NCBI GenBank assembly: GCA_035998445.1
Contig: DASYHQ010000033.1
Span: forward strand, 176,797-240,796
DNA: 64,000 bases
From: Tepidisphaeraceae bacterium
GTDB lineage: Bacteria > Planctomycetota > Phycisphaerae > Tepidisphaerales > Tepidisphaeraceae
Reading direction: 5' to 3'
Shown: piece after piece, positions 27,722 to 38,241 of the stretch
Layout: each line of letters begins with the position of its first letter
Numbering within the stretch: the first letter of the stretch is position 1
The notes under the pieces: model-generated
What the model was told of the DNA's origin: nothing
Database searches by the model: none
Seen by the model: the letters and a program-made list of their open reading frames with translations, nothing else
Program-made: the position numbers and the translations under genes

Positions 27722-29779
27722 CTATCCCGGCATGATGCTGATGGGCTTGTACGGCAGGTTCATCGCGTTCAGCAGGATGCCAAGGCACAGCCAGAACCCC
27801 GCCGCCATGGCTTCGCCGACGATCAGGCCCAACGCCACCGGTTTGCCCGCGCTGTACATTCCTGCGCCACCGAAGCGCACCACCAGCGACTTCAGCGCCC
27901 AGCCGATCATAATGCTGAACCATAGGTGGGCACCGGGATAGGTGTTGATCATCAAGAAGCCTATCGGGTGCAGCGGCCAACCGGTGAAGCGGAGCCGCAG
28001 GAAGCTCAGGATGCCGGTGAAGATGAACCCGAAGGTCATGTGCGCCAGCGGGCTGTGGTTCATGTAATACTGCTGGCGGTCGTACTGCACGGTCGGCTCG
28101 ACGATCATCCAGCGGGGGTTGTCGCGTGCGCCCCATTCGTTGATCGGGTCGATCGATGGCGTGCTGAGCGTGGCGGAGTAGGTGTATTCGACGATCAACA
28201 GCGACGCGAAGCTGATGACGTACCCCACAATCAACGCTAGCGCCAAACATGCCAGGAAGCGCCGGCCCTGGCCGGACTTTGGCGACGGGTCGATCGTTTG
28301 GTCGGCCATGCGCAGCGCGTGCAGGCCGTAGACGCTGGAGACCTCGCGGAAGTCGTAGTGCACGCTCTGAAGCATGGCAGCGTGGTAGTAGGTCTCCATC
28401 GAGACCGGCATCTTCACACCGTACGCCGCCAGCAGGCCGAACGGTTTATAAATCGGCACCTGAAGCTGACCGTGGACCAGACCCACCTCGGCGATGATGC
28501 GCGCGATCATCACGAACAGGAACAGCAGCAGCATCACCATCACGACCGCGCCACCGAGGCCCGCTCCGGCCAGCACGAGCCAGCCGATCATGATGACGAC
28601 GCACGAGATCAACGCCCAGGCCGTCTTGCGGTACGACAGGTAGACGCCTTCGGGCTCGCCGTCGCGCTGGCCTCGAACCGCCTGCTTGGCGACCATCATC
28701 CAATGGTGCCGCCCGATCCATGCCGTCGCGACGGCGAACGCGATTAGGCCACCGAGGTGTTGGTCGCCTTGCCCCGGCGTGCTGGCGTCGCCGGCGAACG
28801 AACCGCGCATCATCTTGAAGACCTGGAACAGCAGGAAGAACGCCCACAGACTGAACGCGACCGATGACGACAGGAAATACGTAACTCCGACCACCGTGAA
28901 GAAGATGGCGGCGTCCTTCACCTTCTGATCCATGTACGCGAACGGCGGCTCAGTGAAAATTCGGGAAAAGTCGTAATAAGTCCAAATAGTAGGGAAGAAT
29001 TCCGGAAAATACTTCGCCAAGCCGTTCCAGCCGTGCAGCAAGAAGACGCAGCCAAACGCGATCCAGAACCCGCGTGACCTGAAGGTCGAGTTCAGCCACT
29101 GCCCCCGGCGGGGCGTCTCGATCATCGCTAGCTGAATCTGGGCAAGCGGGAAGGGCAGCCGCTCGTTGTCGACCCATTGCCTGCGGACGATCAGCATCAG
29201 GCACATCACCGCGCCGTACATTGCCGCCAAGAAAATGCCCCACGTGATCGCAGGGCGAATCCATGCGGTCAGCGGGATCGGGCCCTCCTGAATCCAGCGG
29301 GCATGAAACCCCGTGACCACCGGATCGTTGCTCCACGTCCGACGGTCGTCGGACGAGAACTGCGGCCACAGCCAGTCGGGCAGGTTGAGGCTGAGAAAGA
29401 TGCTGCGAAACTCCGAGTGCGACCGCGATTGCCACAACGGCCCCGTAAGCGACGACGGCAGATAGCGCATCAGCCCGCCACCCGGCAGGCAGCAGGCGAT
29501 CAGCATCATCGACAGCGCGACGCACAACTCACCCGAGTGAAACGCCCATCTGGGTCGCCATCGCGAAAGCGGACCATTCACGCCGAGCACGAACAGGAAC
29601 GTCAGCAGAACCACGCCCAGCGGCAGGTTGTTGCCCACCAGCAGCGTGTTGCGCATCGCGTAGTCGTTGTAGGCCGTCAGCCCACAGATCACGCTCGTGC
29701 CGGCCAACCCCAGCAAGACGCTTCGAAAATTGACCGCCGGCCGAACGACCGGTGGTGGGGAAATGGGTAGTTCCTGCAC
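27722..29779 (-). CDS. Large multi-pass membrane protein, DUF6785-like (OPT-like)
   Basis: A 685-residue protein with about 14 hydrophobic segments, beginning with a short polar tail and then FRSVLLGLAGTSVICGLTAYND. Its overall look fits the DUF6785/DUF6784 proteins that are common in Planctomycetota and resemble oligopeptide-type transporters; this family assignment is from memory of such sequences and is not certain. The only reasonable in-frame start after the mutM stop is a GTG at 29779; it has no clear ribosome-binding site. Longer starts run into mutM. Transport is inferred; substrate unknown. Confidence 0.78.
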   Translation of the reverse strand: MQELPISPPPVVRPAVNFRSVLLGLAGTSVICGLTAYNDYAMRNTLLVGNNLPLGVVLLTFLFVLGVNGPLSRWRPRWAFHSGELCVALSMMLIACCLPGGGLMRYLPSSLTGPLWQSRSHSEFRSIFLSLNLPDWLWPQFSSDDRRTWSNDPVVTGFHARWIQEGPIPLTAWIRPAITWGIFLAAMYGAVMCLMLIVRRQWVDNERLPFPLAQIQLAMIETPRRGQWLNSTFRSRGFWIAFGCVFLLHGWNGLAKYFPEFFPTIWTYYDFSRIFTEPPFAYMDQKVKDAAIFFTVVGVTYFLSSSVAFSLWAFFLLFQVFKMMRGSFAGDASTPGQGDQHLGGLIAFAVATAWIGRHHWMMVAKQAVRGQRDGEPEGVYLSYRKTAWALISCVVIMIGWLVLAGAGLGGAVVMVMLLLFLFVMIARIIAEVGLVHGQLQVPIYKPFGLLAAYGVKMPVSMETYYHAAMLQSVHYDFREVSSVYGLHALRMADQTIDPSPKSGQGRRFLACLALALIVGYVISFASLLIVEYTYSATLSTPSIDPINEWGARDNPRWMIVEPTVQYDRQQYYMNHSPLAHMTFGFIFTGILSFLRLRFTGWPLHPIGFLMINTYPGAHLWFSIMIGWALKSLVVRFGGAGMYSAGKPVALGLIVGEAMAAGFWLCLGILLNAMNLPYKPISIMPG

Positions 29780-29886
29780 GCGGCGGATCGTACTGTCGGG
29801 GTTGGCGACGTGTCTATATGTGACGTGAGTGCGGGAGGCGGAAGGAAGCGGATGAACCGTAGAAACGCGGTTCAACGTTCTTCCGA

Positions 29887-30690
29887 TCACCCCGACCGCT
29901 GGCACCGCGGGCAGAAGTGCGTCGATCGCCCGCCCAGCACGATGCGTTCGATCGTCGTTCGGCATCCCTGGCAGGCTTCGCCCGCGCGATCGTAGACGCG
30001 GTGCAGGCGCTGGAAGTCGCCCTTGTTGCCGTCGGCGTCGACGTAGTCGCGCAGGCTGCTGCCGCGGCTGCGAATGGCCCGGCGGAGGACGGTCTTGATG
30101 GCGCGGTTCAACTTCATCACCTGTGCCGGTGACACCTCGCACGCCGGCAGTAGCGGGTGAATGCCCGACGCGTGCAGCGCTTCGTCTACATAGATATTGC
30201 CAAGGCCCGCGATCAATCGCTGGTCGAGCAGCGCCACCTTGATCGCCCGCTTGGTCTTGCGCAACTGCACCGCCAGTTGCGCCGGCCGTAGGTCGAGCGG
30301 TTCGGGGCCCATCAGATCATCGCCCATCGCGGCGCCAAGCCACCACAGCCCACCGAACCGCCGTGGGTCGCGAAATCGGATGTCGAAGTTGGGAAGTTTG
30401 AATGCCACGTGCGTATGCTTCAGCAGTGGCGCGTCAGGCGGGTCGATCGTCAGTCGGCCCGTCATGCCCAGGTGAACGTAAAACCGCTCGGCCGTGGTCA
30501 CCGTGAAGATGATTCGCTTGCCCCGGCGATCGATCGACTCAATACGTCGGCCGAGCAATTTCGACCGGAGGTCGACCTCAGGTGGGGTTATGACGTCTGC
30601 CCGGTGGATGAGCACGTCATTGATCGTCTGCCCGACCGCCCGTGGACGAAGCGTGGTGACGACGGTCTGGACTTCCGGCAGCTCGGGCAT
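29887..30690 (-). CDS. mutM: Formamidopyrimidine-DNA glycosylase
   Basis: A 267-residue base-excision repair enzyme that removes 8-oxoguanine and cuts the strand. It begins MPELPEVQT, so after Met removal Pro is the catalytic N-terminus and Glu the second catalytic residue. The Lys in GKRIIFTV, the H2TH region with GLGNIYVDEALHASGIHP, and a C-terminal zinc finger (CQGC...CPRC) are all present. I set the start at 30690; an in-frame TTG two codons upstream would spoil the catalytic N-terminus. The membrane protein gene follows on the same strand. Confidence 0.96.
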   Translation of the reverse strand: MPELPEVQTVVTTLRPRAVGQTINDVLIHRADVITPPEVDLRSKLLGRRIESIDRRGKRIIFTVTTAERFYVHLGMTGRLTIDPPDAPLLKHTHVAFKLPNFDIRFRDPRRFGGLWWLGAAMGDDLMGPEPLDLRPAQLAVQLRKTKRAIKVALLDQRLIAGLGNIYVDEALHASGIHPLLPACEVSPAQVMKLNRAIKTVLRRAIRSRGSSLRDYVDADGNKGDFQRLHRVYDRAGEACQGCRTTIERIVLGGRSTHFCPRCQRSG

Positions 30691-30949
30691 TTGCAACTTT
30701 CCTGTACGGGCGGCGTCTGTTTGTTGGTACTATACAGGGTAGGATCGGGGGCAACGCCAAGGTAAGCCCGTGCGATTCCTCGAGCGTGACCACCAACCGC
30801 GCCGCGCACGTTTATGAAGTCGTCCACCCGCTTGCGGGTTCGCTGTTCGATCGTCCCGGACAAGACGAGCGAGCCCGTTCGTTTGAAACCGTCCGATCAG
30901 GAACGCGACCGACCAACACGATCAGCCCATCCCCTTTTGGAGCCACAGC

Positions 30950-32041
30950 ATGGAGTCGAAGCTCGGACTGGTTCAACCCGAACAAACGGACCTTGCCACC
31001 GACGAACTGGCCGCCATCGAAAAGCTGCAGCGTGGCTACCACGAGATGAAAGCCGAACTCGGCAAGGTGATCGTGGGGCAGGAAGCGGTCATCGAAGAAC
31101 TGCTGATCGTCCTCTTCTGCCGTGGGCACGCGTTGCTCGTCGGTGTGCCCGGCTTGGCCAAGACGCTGTTGATCAGCACGCTCGCCAAGACGCTGGGCCT
31201 GTCGTTTAACCGCATTCAGTTCACGCCTGATTTAATGCCATCCGACATCACCGGCACCGAGGTGATCGAGGAGGACAAGACCACCGGCAGCCGCAGCATG
31301 CGCTTCGTGCGCGGGCCGGTCTTCGCCAACTGCATTTTGGCCGACGAGATCAACCGCACGCCCCCCAAGACGCAGGCCGCGCTGCTGGAGGCCATGCAGG
31401 AGCACCAGGTGACCGCAGGCGGCAAACTGCACCGCTTGCCGCAACCGTTCTTCGTGCTGGCGACGCAGAACCCGGTCGAGCAGGAGGGCACCTATCCACT
31501 GCCTGAAGCGCAGCTGGACCGGTTCATGTTCAACATCAACGTGGGCTACCCCACCGAAGAAGAAGAGTTCCAGATCGTCCGCCTGACCACCGCCGGCCGA
31601 AAGGTCGAGCTGAAGCACGTGCTGGGCGCCGACGAAGTGATGACGCTGCAGGAGATCGTGCGCAAGGTGCCGGTCGCCGACCACGTCATCCGGTATGCGT
31701 TGCAGTTCAGCCGCCTGACGCGCAAGAGCGAGGGCGGCGTGCCCGACTTCGTCAACGAGTACGTGACTTGGGGTGCCGGCCCGCGTGCATCGCAGAACCT
31801 GATCTTGGCCGGCAAGGCCCGGGCGCTGCTGAAGGGTCGCTATCACGTGAGCACGGAAGACATTCGCCAGGTCGCGCTGCCAGTGTTGCGGCATCGCATC
31901 GTCACCAACTTCAACGCCGAGGCCGAGGGCGTGAAGCCCGACGTGATCGTGCGAAAGCTCATCGACCACATCCCGCGGCAGCAGTATGAAGAGCTGGATG
32001 CGCAGGCGGCGAAGATGATGAAAGGGGCCGGGGTGGCGTGA
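30950..32041 (+). CDS. MoxR-family AAA+ ATPase
   Basis: A 363-residue ATPase with Walker A GVPGLAKT, Walker B ILADEINR and the sensor [21 protein letters not shown]. MoxR proteins act with VWA-domain partners as chaperones. The ATG at 30950 has GGAG upstream. It opens a plus-strand operon that runs to about 45.1 kb: a small membrane protein, a DUF58 protein, a BatA-like VWA protein, a VWA/amidotransferase-like protein, a giant coiled-coil membrane protein and two exported proteins. Its stop overlaps the next start by 4 bases. Confidence 0.95.
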   Translation: MESKLGLVQPEQTDLATDELAAIEKLQRGYHEMKAELGKVIVGQEAVIEELLIVLFCRGHALLVGVPGLAKTLLISTLAKTLGLSFNRIQFTPDLMPSDITGTEVIEEDKTTGSRSMRFVRGPVFANCILADEINRTPPKTQAALLEAMQEHQVTAGGKLHRLPQPFFVLATQNPVEQEGTYPLPEAQLDRFMFNINVGYPTEEEEFQIVRLTTAGRKVELKHVLGADEVMTLQEIVRKVPVADHVIRYALQFSRLTRKSEGGVPDFVNEYVTWGAGPRASQNLILAGKARALLKGRYHVSTEDIRQVALPVLRHRIVTNFNAEAEGVKPDVIVRKLIDHIPRQQYEELDAQAAKMMKGAGVA

Positions 32042-32418
32042 ACCGCGCACTCGACCGAATATGGCCAAATAAGCGATCTCGGCGCGCTGTTTTCATCGTG
32101 CTGGTCGTCGCATGTGTCGCTTACGTTGTAATTGTCGAACTGGCACGACGTTCTCGATATAGATCGGTCGACCAAGTGTGGGTTGAGAAGGTCAATAAAG
32201 CGCTGTCGCCCGGCACAACGAGGGGGTACGCGGAAGCGTGGCTGCGGCACAACAACATTGAATACTCGTGGGGTGAAACGGATCAGATCAACGGCATCGC
32301 ACGTGTTGGAGCAGTCTATGGCTTGTCGAAGAAGGACATCGGAATCACATTGCAGTTCGACGAAGGTGGCCAGCGCGTCGAATCACTCAACGTGAAGCCG
32401 GTTTATACCGGTTTCTAA
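32038..32418 (+). CDS. Small single-pass membrane protein between moxR and DUF58 genes
   Basis: A 126-residue protein with a basic start ([16 protein letters not shown]), one membrane segment (about 19-36) and a soluble part that ends [12 protein letters not shown] do not recognise a family. The GTG start overlaps the moxR TGA in a GTGA, so it is translationally coupled. Its base composition looks less GC-rich than the neighbours. In most such operons DUF58 follows MoxR directly, so this looks like an insertion. Confidence 0.7.
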   Translation: MNRALDRIWPNKRSRRAVFIVLVVACVAYVVIVELARRSRYRSVDQVWVEKVNKALSPGTTRGYAEAWLRHNNIEYSWGETDQINGIARVGAVYGLSKKDIGITLQFDEGGQRVESLNVKPVYTGF

Positions 32419-32449
32419 CGGCGGGGCAGTGGTCAGTTCGAGATAAAGA

Positions 32450-33373
32450 ATGAGCGAAGGCGCAACCGATTATCGCAAGTACCTCGACCCGCGAACGCTC
32501 GCGCGCGTGTCGGCGCTCGACCTGCGCGCTCGGCTCATCGTCGAAGGCTTAACCGCCGGCATGCATCGCTCGCCGTATCAGGGAATCTCGGTCGAGTTCG
32601 CGCAGCATCGGCCGTACGTGCAGGGGGACGACATTCGTTACCTCGACTGGAAGGTCTTCGGCCGCAACGACAAGTTTTACTTGAAGCAGTACATCGAGGA
32701 GACGAACCTCCACCTGATCCTGATCGTCGACGCCAGCGAGAGCATGGGCTACGGCACCGTGAAGACCGACGCCGGCGTCTGGACGAAGTACGACCACGCC
32801 ACCGCCATCGCGGCTTCCATGGCGTACATGGCGATTCAACAGCAGGACTCAGTGGGGCTGGCGATCTTCGACCAGACGCTGAGCCGTTACTTCAAGCCCA
32901 GCAACTCGCCGGCCCAGTGGAAGACGGTCGTCAACGAACTGCAGCAGGTGCCGCGATGGAACAAGACCAGCACGGGCAAGATCCTTGATTCGCTCGCTGA
33001 GAAGCTGCACCACCGCAGTGTGATCGTCATCCTGTCCGACTTCTTCGACGACCTGGAAAGCATTAAGACCGGCCTGCGGCATCTGCGCTACAAGAAGCAC
33101 GAGCTGATGCTCTTCCAGATCCTGGACCCGGCCGAGATCGAGTTCCCGTTTGAAGACGTGACCATGTTCCAAGGCATGGAAGAGGCCGGCCAACTGCTGA
33201 CCGAACCGCGGGCGCTGCGCGAGAGCTATCTGGAACAGCTGCGCGAGTTTACGGATGGTTTGAAGAAGCTCTGCCGTGGGATGAACATCGACTTCACCCG
33301 CATGAACAGCAGCGAGTCGTTGGATGTGGCACTTAGCACGTTCTTGGCGAACCGTGCCGCGACGATGAAGTAG
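32450..33373 (+). CDS. DUF58 domain protein
   Basis: A 307-residue DUF58 protein. The family core RPYVQGDDIRYLDWKVFGR and a VWA-like metal site (IVDASESMGYG) are visible. Most DUF58 proteins are partners of MoxR ATPases; this one has no membrane segment. It starts 32 bases after the preceding gene. Family function is not firmly known; a role in assembling or activating a membrane complex is inferred from context. Confidence 0.92.
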   Translation: MSEGATDYRKYLDPRTLARVSALDLRARLIVEGLTAGMHRSPYQGISVEFAQHRPYVQGDDIRYLDWKVFGRNDKFYLKQYIEETNLHLILIVDASESMGYGTVKTDAGVWTKYDHATAIAASMAYMAIQQQDSVGLAIFDQTLSRYFKPSNSPAQWKTVVNELQQVPRWNKTSTGKILDSLAEKLHHRSVIVILSDFFDDLESIKTGLRHLRYKKHELMLFQILDPAEIEFPFEDVTMFQGMEEAGQLLTEPRALRESYLEQLREFTDGLKKLCRGMNIDFTRMNSSESLDVALSTFLANRAATMK

Positions 33374-33374
33374 T

Positions 33375-33485
33375 TCAATGCAGAGGCGCAGAGAAAGGAA
33401 CGCAGAGTGATGCAAAGAAGAAATGCGTTTGGCAGAAGCCTTCGTGCCCTTTCTGCGCCCTCTGCGTTCTTCCCTCTGCGCTGAA
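33375..33485. repeat. Inverted repeat of the GCAGAGGCGCAGAG type (family H)
   Basis: The left side reads AATGCAGAGGCGCAGAG then GAACGCAGAG; the right side is CTGCGCCCTCTGCGTTC...CCTCTGCGCTGAAT. It lies between the DUF58 and BatA-like genes of one operon. Confidence 0.8.
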
Positions 33486-33498
33486 TAGATTTGGTTGA

Positions 33499-35712
33499 AT
33501 GGTTTTGATGAGCCATCTGCACATCCTCGCTGCCCCGTTCGTCACGCCGGCGTTTGCCGTCGCGGGGCTGGCGTTGGCGGCGATCCCGATCGTCATCCAC
33601 CTGCTGAACCGTCGGCGGTTTAAGACCGTGCAGTGGGCGGCGATGGACTTCCTGCTGCGCGCGATGAAGAAGAACCGCCGGCGGTTGAAGTTCGAGCAGT
33701 GGCTGCTGCTGGCGACGCGGTGCGCGCTCTTCGCGCTGCTGGGCTTAGCCCTGGCCCGACCGACCGGTTGCGAAAACACGACGCTGTCGAAGATCGCGGC
33801 GCAGCGGGCGGGCGTTCACGTCATCGTAATTGATAACAGTGGTTCGACCGCATACGAATCGGGCCGCAGTGGGGCGTCCACCAACTTGGCCCGGGCCAAG
33901 CAACTGGCGAAAGAACAGATCGACCGTTTGGCCAGCGGCACCGAGGCCGTCGCGATTGTGACCGCTGCCCAACCTGCGACGCTGGCGCTAAAGTCGACGT
34001 TCGACCTGGAGGCCGCCCGCGGCACGATCGACCGCATCGAACAGACGTACGCCGCCACCGATCTCGCTGGGGCGTTGCAGCTGGTGATGGAGGTCGGTCG
34101 CTCGGAAGCAAGGCAGCCGGAGCGCAGCCTGCATTTGTTCACCGACTCGGCCCGCACCGCCTGGGAGGGCAACGCGGCCGAGGCGATCCAGCGCATCGGC
34201 CCCGACGCCGCCAAGGTCTTTGCGGTCGCGCACTACAACGTTGCCATTCCTAATCAGTCGAACGCGGCCGCGGTGGAACTAAGGCCCACCAGCAACCTCG
34301 TCTCCACGCAGTTTCCGATCGACTTCCTCGCCACGCTGCGCGAGTTTGGCCCGTCGCGCACGGTGCAGACGCAGTGGAAGCTGGACGATGCAGTTCTGCC
34401 CGGCGGCAGCACGATGTCGCTCGACCCTGCCACGCCACCGGTCACGCAGTCGCAGGCCCGCTTCGGTTCCGGTGGGCCGCACGTGCTGAGCGTTTCGGTC
34501 ATTGGTGGCGATAAGCTGCGCGTCGACGACACCCGCTATCGGGTGGTCGACGTGCGATCGCAACTGAAGACGTTGATCGTCGAAGGGGAGCACGGCGTGG
34601 GCCTACTGGGTTCGTCCGGCACGTTCCTGTCGCTCGCGCTCTCCCCGCCGCGCCCCCAAGGCGAGCAGGGCAGCAGCTACGTGGCGACGGAGGTGATTGG
34701 CGAGCTGGAGTTCGGCAACAAGGTGCTGGAGGACTACTCGGCGGTCATCCTCGCGGGCGTCGGGCAAATCACCTCACAGGCGAGCGAGTCGCTGGCGAAG
34801 TACGTGTCGGGCGGTGGATCGCTGATCATCTTCATGGGCGAGGCCGTGTCGGCCGAGACGTACAACGGGACGCTGCTGCCGCGCCGGTTGATGCCTGGCG
34901 CACTCGTGAAGCGAATGAGCGCAAGCGGCGACCAACCCGCGTTTACGTTCGACTTTAGGCCACGCGGTGTCGTGCATCCCATGCTCTCGGCGTTTGCCAA
35001 TCAGGAAAACTCCGGTTTGGATACAGCCCAGGTCTTCACCTACTGGCAGGCCGCCATCCCGGCAGACAGTGGCGTGGAGCGCGTGCTGGACTACCTGCCG
35101 CCCGAGGGCGCGCCGGGCGACGCAGCGAGAGATCCCGGCATCACCGTGCACTCGCTAGGCGCTGGCCGCGTCGTGTTCTTCTCCACCAGCGCCAACAGTG
35201 AATGGACGACCCTGCCCGCCAAGCCGGCGTACGTGGCAATGATGCACGAGCTGATCAGCGGCAGCGTCAGCAGTGGCGACGAGTGGCGAAATCGCATCGT
35301 TGGCCAACCGCTCGTGCTGCCCGCCAACCTGCGCCTGACGGCCGCCCCCACGCTGACCGATTCCACCGGAACGCCGATCGCCTTTGTCCCCGGCGCGCCC
35401 TCGCCCACCACCGCGCCACTGCCGCGCCCGGGCATCTACTCGCTGAACACTGGCAACACCGTGATGCCCGTTGCCGTCAACATGCCGGCCGAGGAATCCG
35501 ACATGCGCACCGTCGACGGCGGCGTGATCAAGACCGCGCTCGGTGACCAGAACGTCAGCATCTACGACGACGCGCTCGCGCCGCTCTCCACCGCCGCCGC
35601 GACCGGTAACGACTTCGGCTGGACGGTGATGTTCATCGTCCTGGCGCTCATCGGCTTCGAAAGCTTCATGGCCATGCGATTTGGCCATCAACGGAGGATG
35701 GTCGGACAATAA
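33499..35712 (+). CDS. BatA-like membrane protein with VWA domain
   Basis: A 737-residue protein starting with the BatA N-terminal layout: a membrane segment, then IPIVIHLLNRRRFKTVQWAAMDFLLRAMKK and a second membrane segment. A VWA-like domain follows (VIVIDNSGSTAYESG, metal-site D-x-S-x-S), then a long beta-rich part containing an amidotransferase-like segment, and a last membrane segment near 710-730. It is probably inner-membrane with the VWA domain in the periplasm. It sits between DUF58 and the second VWA protein, as is usual in this operon type. Confidence 0.88.
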   Translation: MVLMSHLHILAAPFVTPAFAVAGLALAAIPIVIHLLNRRRFKTVQWAAMDFLLRAMKKNRRRLKFEQWLLLATRCALFALLGLALARPTGCENTTLSKIAAQRAGVHVIVIDNSGSTAYESGRSGASTNLARAKQLAKEQIDRLASGTEAVAIVTAAQPATLALKSTFDLEAARGTIDRIEQTYAATDLAGALQLVMEVGRSEARQPERSLHLFTDSARTAWEGNAAEAIQRIGPDAAKVFAVAHYNVAIPNQSNAAAVELRPTSNLVSTQFPIDFLATLREFGPSRTVQTQWKLDDAVLPGGSTMSLDPATPPVTQSQARFGSGGPHVLSVSVIGGDKLRVDDTRYRVVDVRSQLKTLIVEGEHGVGLLGSSGTFLSLALSPPRPQGEQGSSYVATEVIGELEFGNKVLEDYSAVILAGVGQITSQASESLAKYVSGGGSLIIFMGEAVSAETYNGTLLPRRLMPGALVKRMSASGDQPAFTFDFRPRGVVHPMLSAFANQENSGLDTAQVFTYWQAAIPADSGVERVLDYLPPEGAPGDAARDPGITVHSLGAGRVVFFSTSANSEWTTLPAKPAYVAMMHELISGSVSSGDEWRNRIVGQPLVLPANLRLTAAPTLTDSTGTPIAFVPGAPSPTTAPLPRPGIYSLNTGNTVMPVAVNMPAEESDMRTVDGGVIKTALGDQNVSIYDDALAPLSTAAATGNDFGWTVMFIVLALIGFESFMAMRFGHQRRMVGQ

Positions 35713-35734
35713 GGTCACGGCCGCTTGATCAAAC

Positions 35735-38149
35735 ATGACCCGCCTGCTCGAAATTCTCCTCGGCCTCGACCCCGGCTTCCTCGGTCGCCAGGGGAGCCTG
35801 CGCCTGCAGTTCAACCCGCGCTGGCCGCTACAGGATGTGTTGGGGGCGTCACTGTGGAACGTCGTGCTGATCGCGTTGGCCGCGGCGCTGGTGGTGTACG
35901 TGTATCGGCGCGAAGGGCGATCGCAGCGGGTCCGCGTGACGCTGGGCATCGTTCGTGGCTGCGTGCTGCTGCTGGCAATCGCGATGCTGAACCGGCCGGT
36001 GCTGACGCTCGTGCAGACGCGCGTCGAACCGTCCGTGCTGGCGGTGTTAGTCGACGACAGCCTCAGCATGAAGATCACCGATGCCGGCGGCGACACCAGT
36101 TCCCCCACCAGCCGCCTGGCGGCGGTGGTCAGCTTGCTGAGCACGGGCGACCGCCCCCTGATTAGCTCGCTTGCGGAAAAACATGACCTGCGATTATATC
36201 GTTTCTCCAGAACTGCAGAACCCATCACTGAACTGTCGGCCGGCACGGTATCTGGCAAACGCGATCTGGAATCGCTGGACACGTCAACCGCGACCGCCGC
36301 GCTTCAGTCGCTGCAACCGCAGGGCCAGAACACCGCCCTCACGTCCGCCGTGTCCGCGGTGCTGCAGGACCTGCAGGGCCAGCGCATCGCCGGTGTCGTG
36401 CTGCTGACCGATGGCCGCGAGAACCCCGCCCAACCACCGGCCGCCATGGCGGCGCTGAAGGCGTTCGGCGTGAAGGTGTACCCGGTCGCGGTGGGGTCGG
36501 ACGACGCGCCGGTGAACGTGCAAGTGCAATCCGTATCCGTTCAGGATGTGGCGTTCAAGGGCGACTTCGTTAACGTGCGCGCGACGGTGGTCGCATCCGG
36601 TGGCACCGGCGAGCGCCAGGTGACCGTTGCCCTGCGCGACCGTAAGACCGGCCAGCCGATCATCAACGCCGAGGGCGGCAACGTCGAGCAGATCGCCGTG
36701 CTGCAGCCCGGCCAGCCGCAGGAACTGGAACTGCAGTTCAAGCCCGAGGTCGTCGGCCCGCTGGACCTGGAAATCGTCGCCATCCCCACGCCCGGCGAGG
36801 TGGACGACGTCGACAACGTGCGCTTCGCGCAGCTATCGGTGCTGGACGCCAAGATCGCGCTTCTCTACGTCGACGGCTACCCGCGGTGGGAATACCGCTA
36901 CATCAAGAACGAGATGATGCGCGACGCCACCGTCGAGATCTCGTGCCTGCTGACCAGCGCCGATCCCAACTTCGCCCAAGAGGGCGACCGCCCGATCACG
37001 CGCTTCCCGGAGACGATCGAAGAGCTGATGGAGTACGATGTCGTGCTGTTCGGCGACGTCGATTCGCGGCAGTTCACCGATGCGCAGTTGGCGCTGGTGT
37101 CAGAGTTCGTCAGCCGCAAGGGCGGGGGCTTTGGCATGGTGGCCGGGCCGCGGATGGCGCCGCAATCGTTCCGCAACACGCCGATCGAAGCGCTGCTGCC
37201 GGTCAACATCGCGCGCGTGCAGACCGAGGTCGGCGGACCGATCGCCGAGGGGTTCCGGCCGTCGCTCACGCGCGACGGGGAGCAGTCGGGCATTTACCGC
37301 TTCTTCACCGACAAAGAGCGCAACGAGCAGTTCCTGCGCGACGAGTGGCAACCGGTCTACTGGTACAGCCGTGGCATCACCGCCAAGCCGGGCGTGGGCG
37401 AGGTGTACGCCGAGCATCCGGTGGATACCGGGCCCGACGGTCGCAAGACGCCGGTCATGGTGCTCGGCCGGTACGGCGCGGGCCGCACGATGTTCAGCGC
37501 GATCGACGACTCGTGGCGGTGGCGTTATTACACCGGCGAGAGCGTCTTCGACACCTACTGGATCCAGCAGGTGCGCTACCTCGCCCGCGGCCGTAAGCTG
37601 GGCCAGCGCCGGCTGACATTCGCGACGCTGCAACCCACCTACGACCTCGGCGAACAAGTACGGCTGAGCCTGCGGGTGCTCGATCCAACGCTGCCCGCGC
37701 AACTGCCCGATCAGATCCGCGTCGACATCACCGATAGCGACGGCCGCCCCGTGCGCCAGGAGACGATGATCCGTCAGCCCGGCCAGTCCGATGCCTACAC
37801 CGCCTCGTTCACCGCCGACCGCATGGGTGCCTTCACCGCTCGCGTGGCCCCGGTTGTCGGCGGGGTGGATGCGATGACGGTGCCACTGGAGATCATCACG
37901 CCGCGCCTGGAACTGGCCGAGCCGCAGGTCGACCGTGCCGCACTGTCGCGTCTGGCATCGGAGACGATGGGCGAGTCGGTCGATTTCACCGCCGCTCAGG
38001 AAAAGCTGCCGCAGATCATCCCCAGCGCGGCTAAGATCATTCCGGTGCGGTCCGGTGCGCCCCTGTGGGACGCGCCGCTGGCGCTGGCGCTGTTCGTCGG
38101 GCTGATCACGCTCGAGTGGGTGCTGAGAAAGTTGAACGGGATGGTTTAG
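35735..38149 (+). CDS. Membrane protein with VWA and glutamine-amidotransferase-like domains
   Basis: An 804-residue protein: two N-terminal membrane segments (about 35-55 and 70-88), a VWA domain starting VLAVLVDDSLSMKI, a beta-sandwich part (250-360), and a class I amidotransferase-like domain (from about 370, IALLYVDGYPRWEYRYIKNE) of the type found in planctomycete proteins of this kind, where the catalytic Cys is usually missing. A C-terminal membrane segment lies near 770-790. It starts 22 bases after the BatA-like gene. Confidence 0.85.
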   Translation: MTRLLEILLGLDPGFLGRQGSLRLQFNPRWPLQDVLGASLWNVVLIALAAALVVYVYRREGRSQRVRVTLGIVRGCVLLLAIAMLNRPVLTLVQTRVEPSVLAVLVDDSLSMKITDAGGDTSSPTSRLAAVVSLLSTGDRPLISSLAEKHDLRLYRFSRTAEPITELSAGTVSGKRDLESLDTSTATAALQSLQPQGQNTALTSAVSAVLQDLQGQRIAGVVLLTDGRENPAQPPAAMAALKAFGVKVYPVAVGSDDAPVNVQVQSVSVQDVAFKGDFVNVRATVVASGGTGERQVTVALRDRKTGQPIINAEGGNVEQIAVLQPGQPQELELQFKPEVVGPLDLEIVAIPTPGEVDDVDNVRFAQLSVLDAKIALLYVDGYPRWEYRYIKNEMMRDATVEISCLLTSADPNFAQEGDRPITRFPETIEELMEYDVVLFGDVDSRQFTDAQLALVSEFVSRKGGGFGMVAGPRMAPQSFRNTPIEALLPVNIARVQTEVGGPIAEGFRPSLTRDGEQSGIYRFFTDKERNEQFLRDEWQPVYWYSRGITAKPGVGEVYAEHPVDTGPDGRKTPVMVLGRYGAGRTMFSAIDDSWRWRYYTGESVFDTYWIQQVRYLARGRKLGQRRLTFATLQPTYDLGEQVRLSLRVLDPTLPAQLPDQIRVDITDSDGRPVRQETMIRQPGQSDAYTASFTADRMGAFTARVAPVVGGVDAMTVPLEIITPRLELAEPQVDRAALSRLASETMGESVDFTAAQEKLPQIIPSAAKIIPVRSGAPLWDAPLALALFVGLITLEWVLRKLNGMV

Positions 38150-38241
38150 AAGAGGAGTGGGCAGTGGAGAGTGGGCAGTCGGCAGTAAGAACCGCTTTCT
38201 TACTGCCCACCGCCCACTGACTACCGCCCACTGATTGCATT

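Noticed and set aside
35725..36165. Second frame overlapping the start of the VWA/amidotransferase gene
   Set aside because: It is an Arg/Pro-rich shadow frame typical of GC-rich DNA; the overlapping gene has clear domains.
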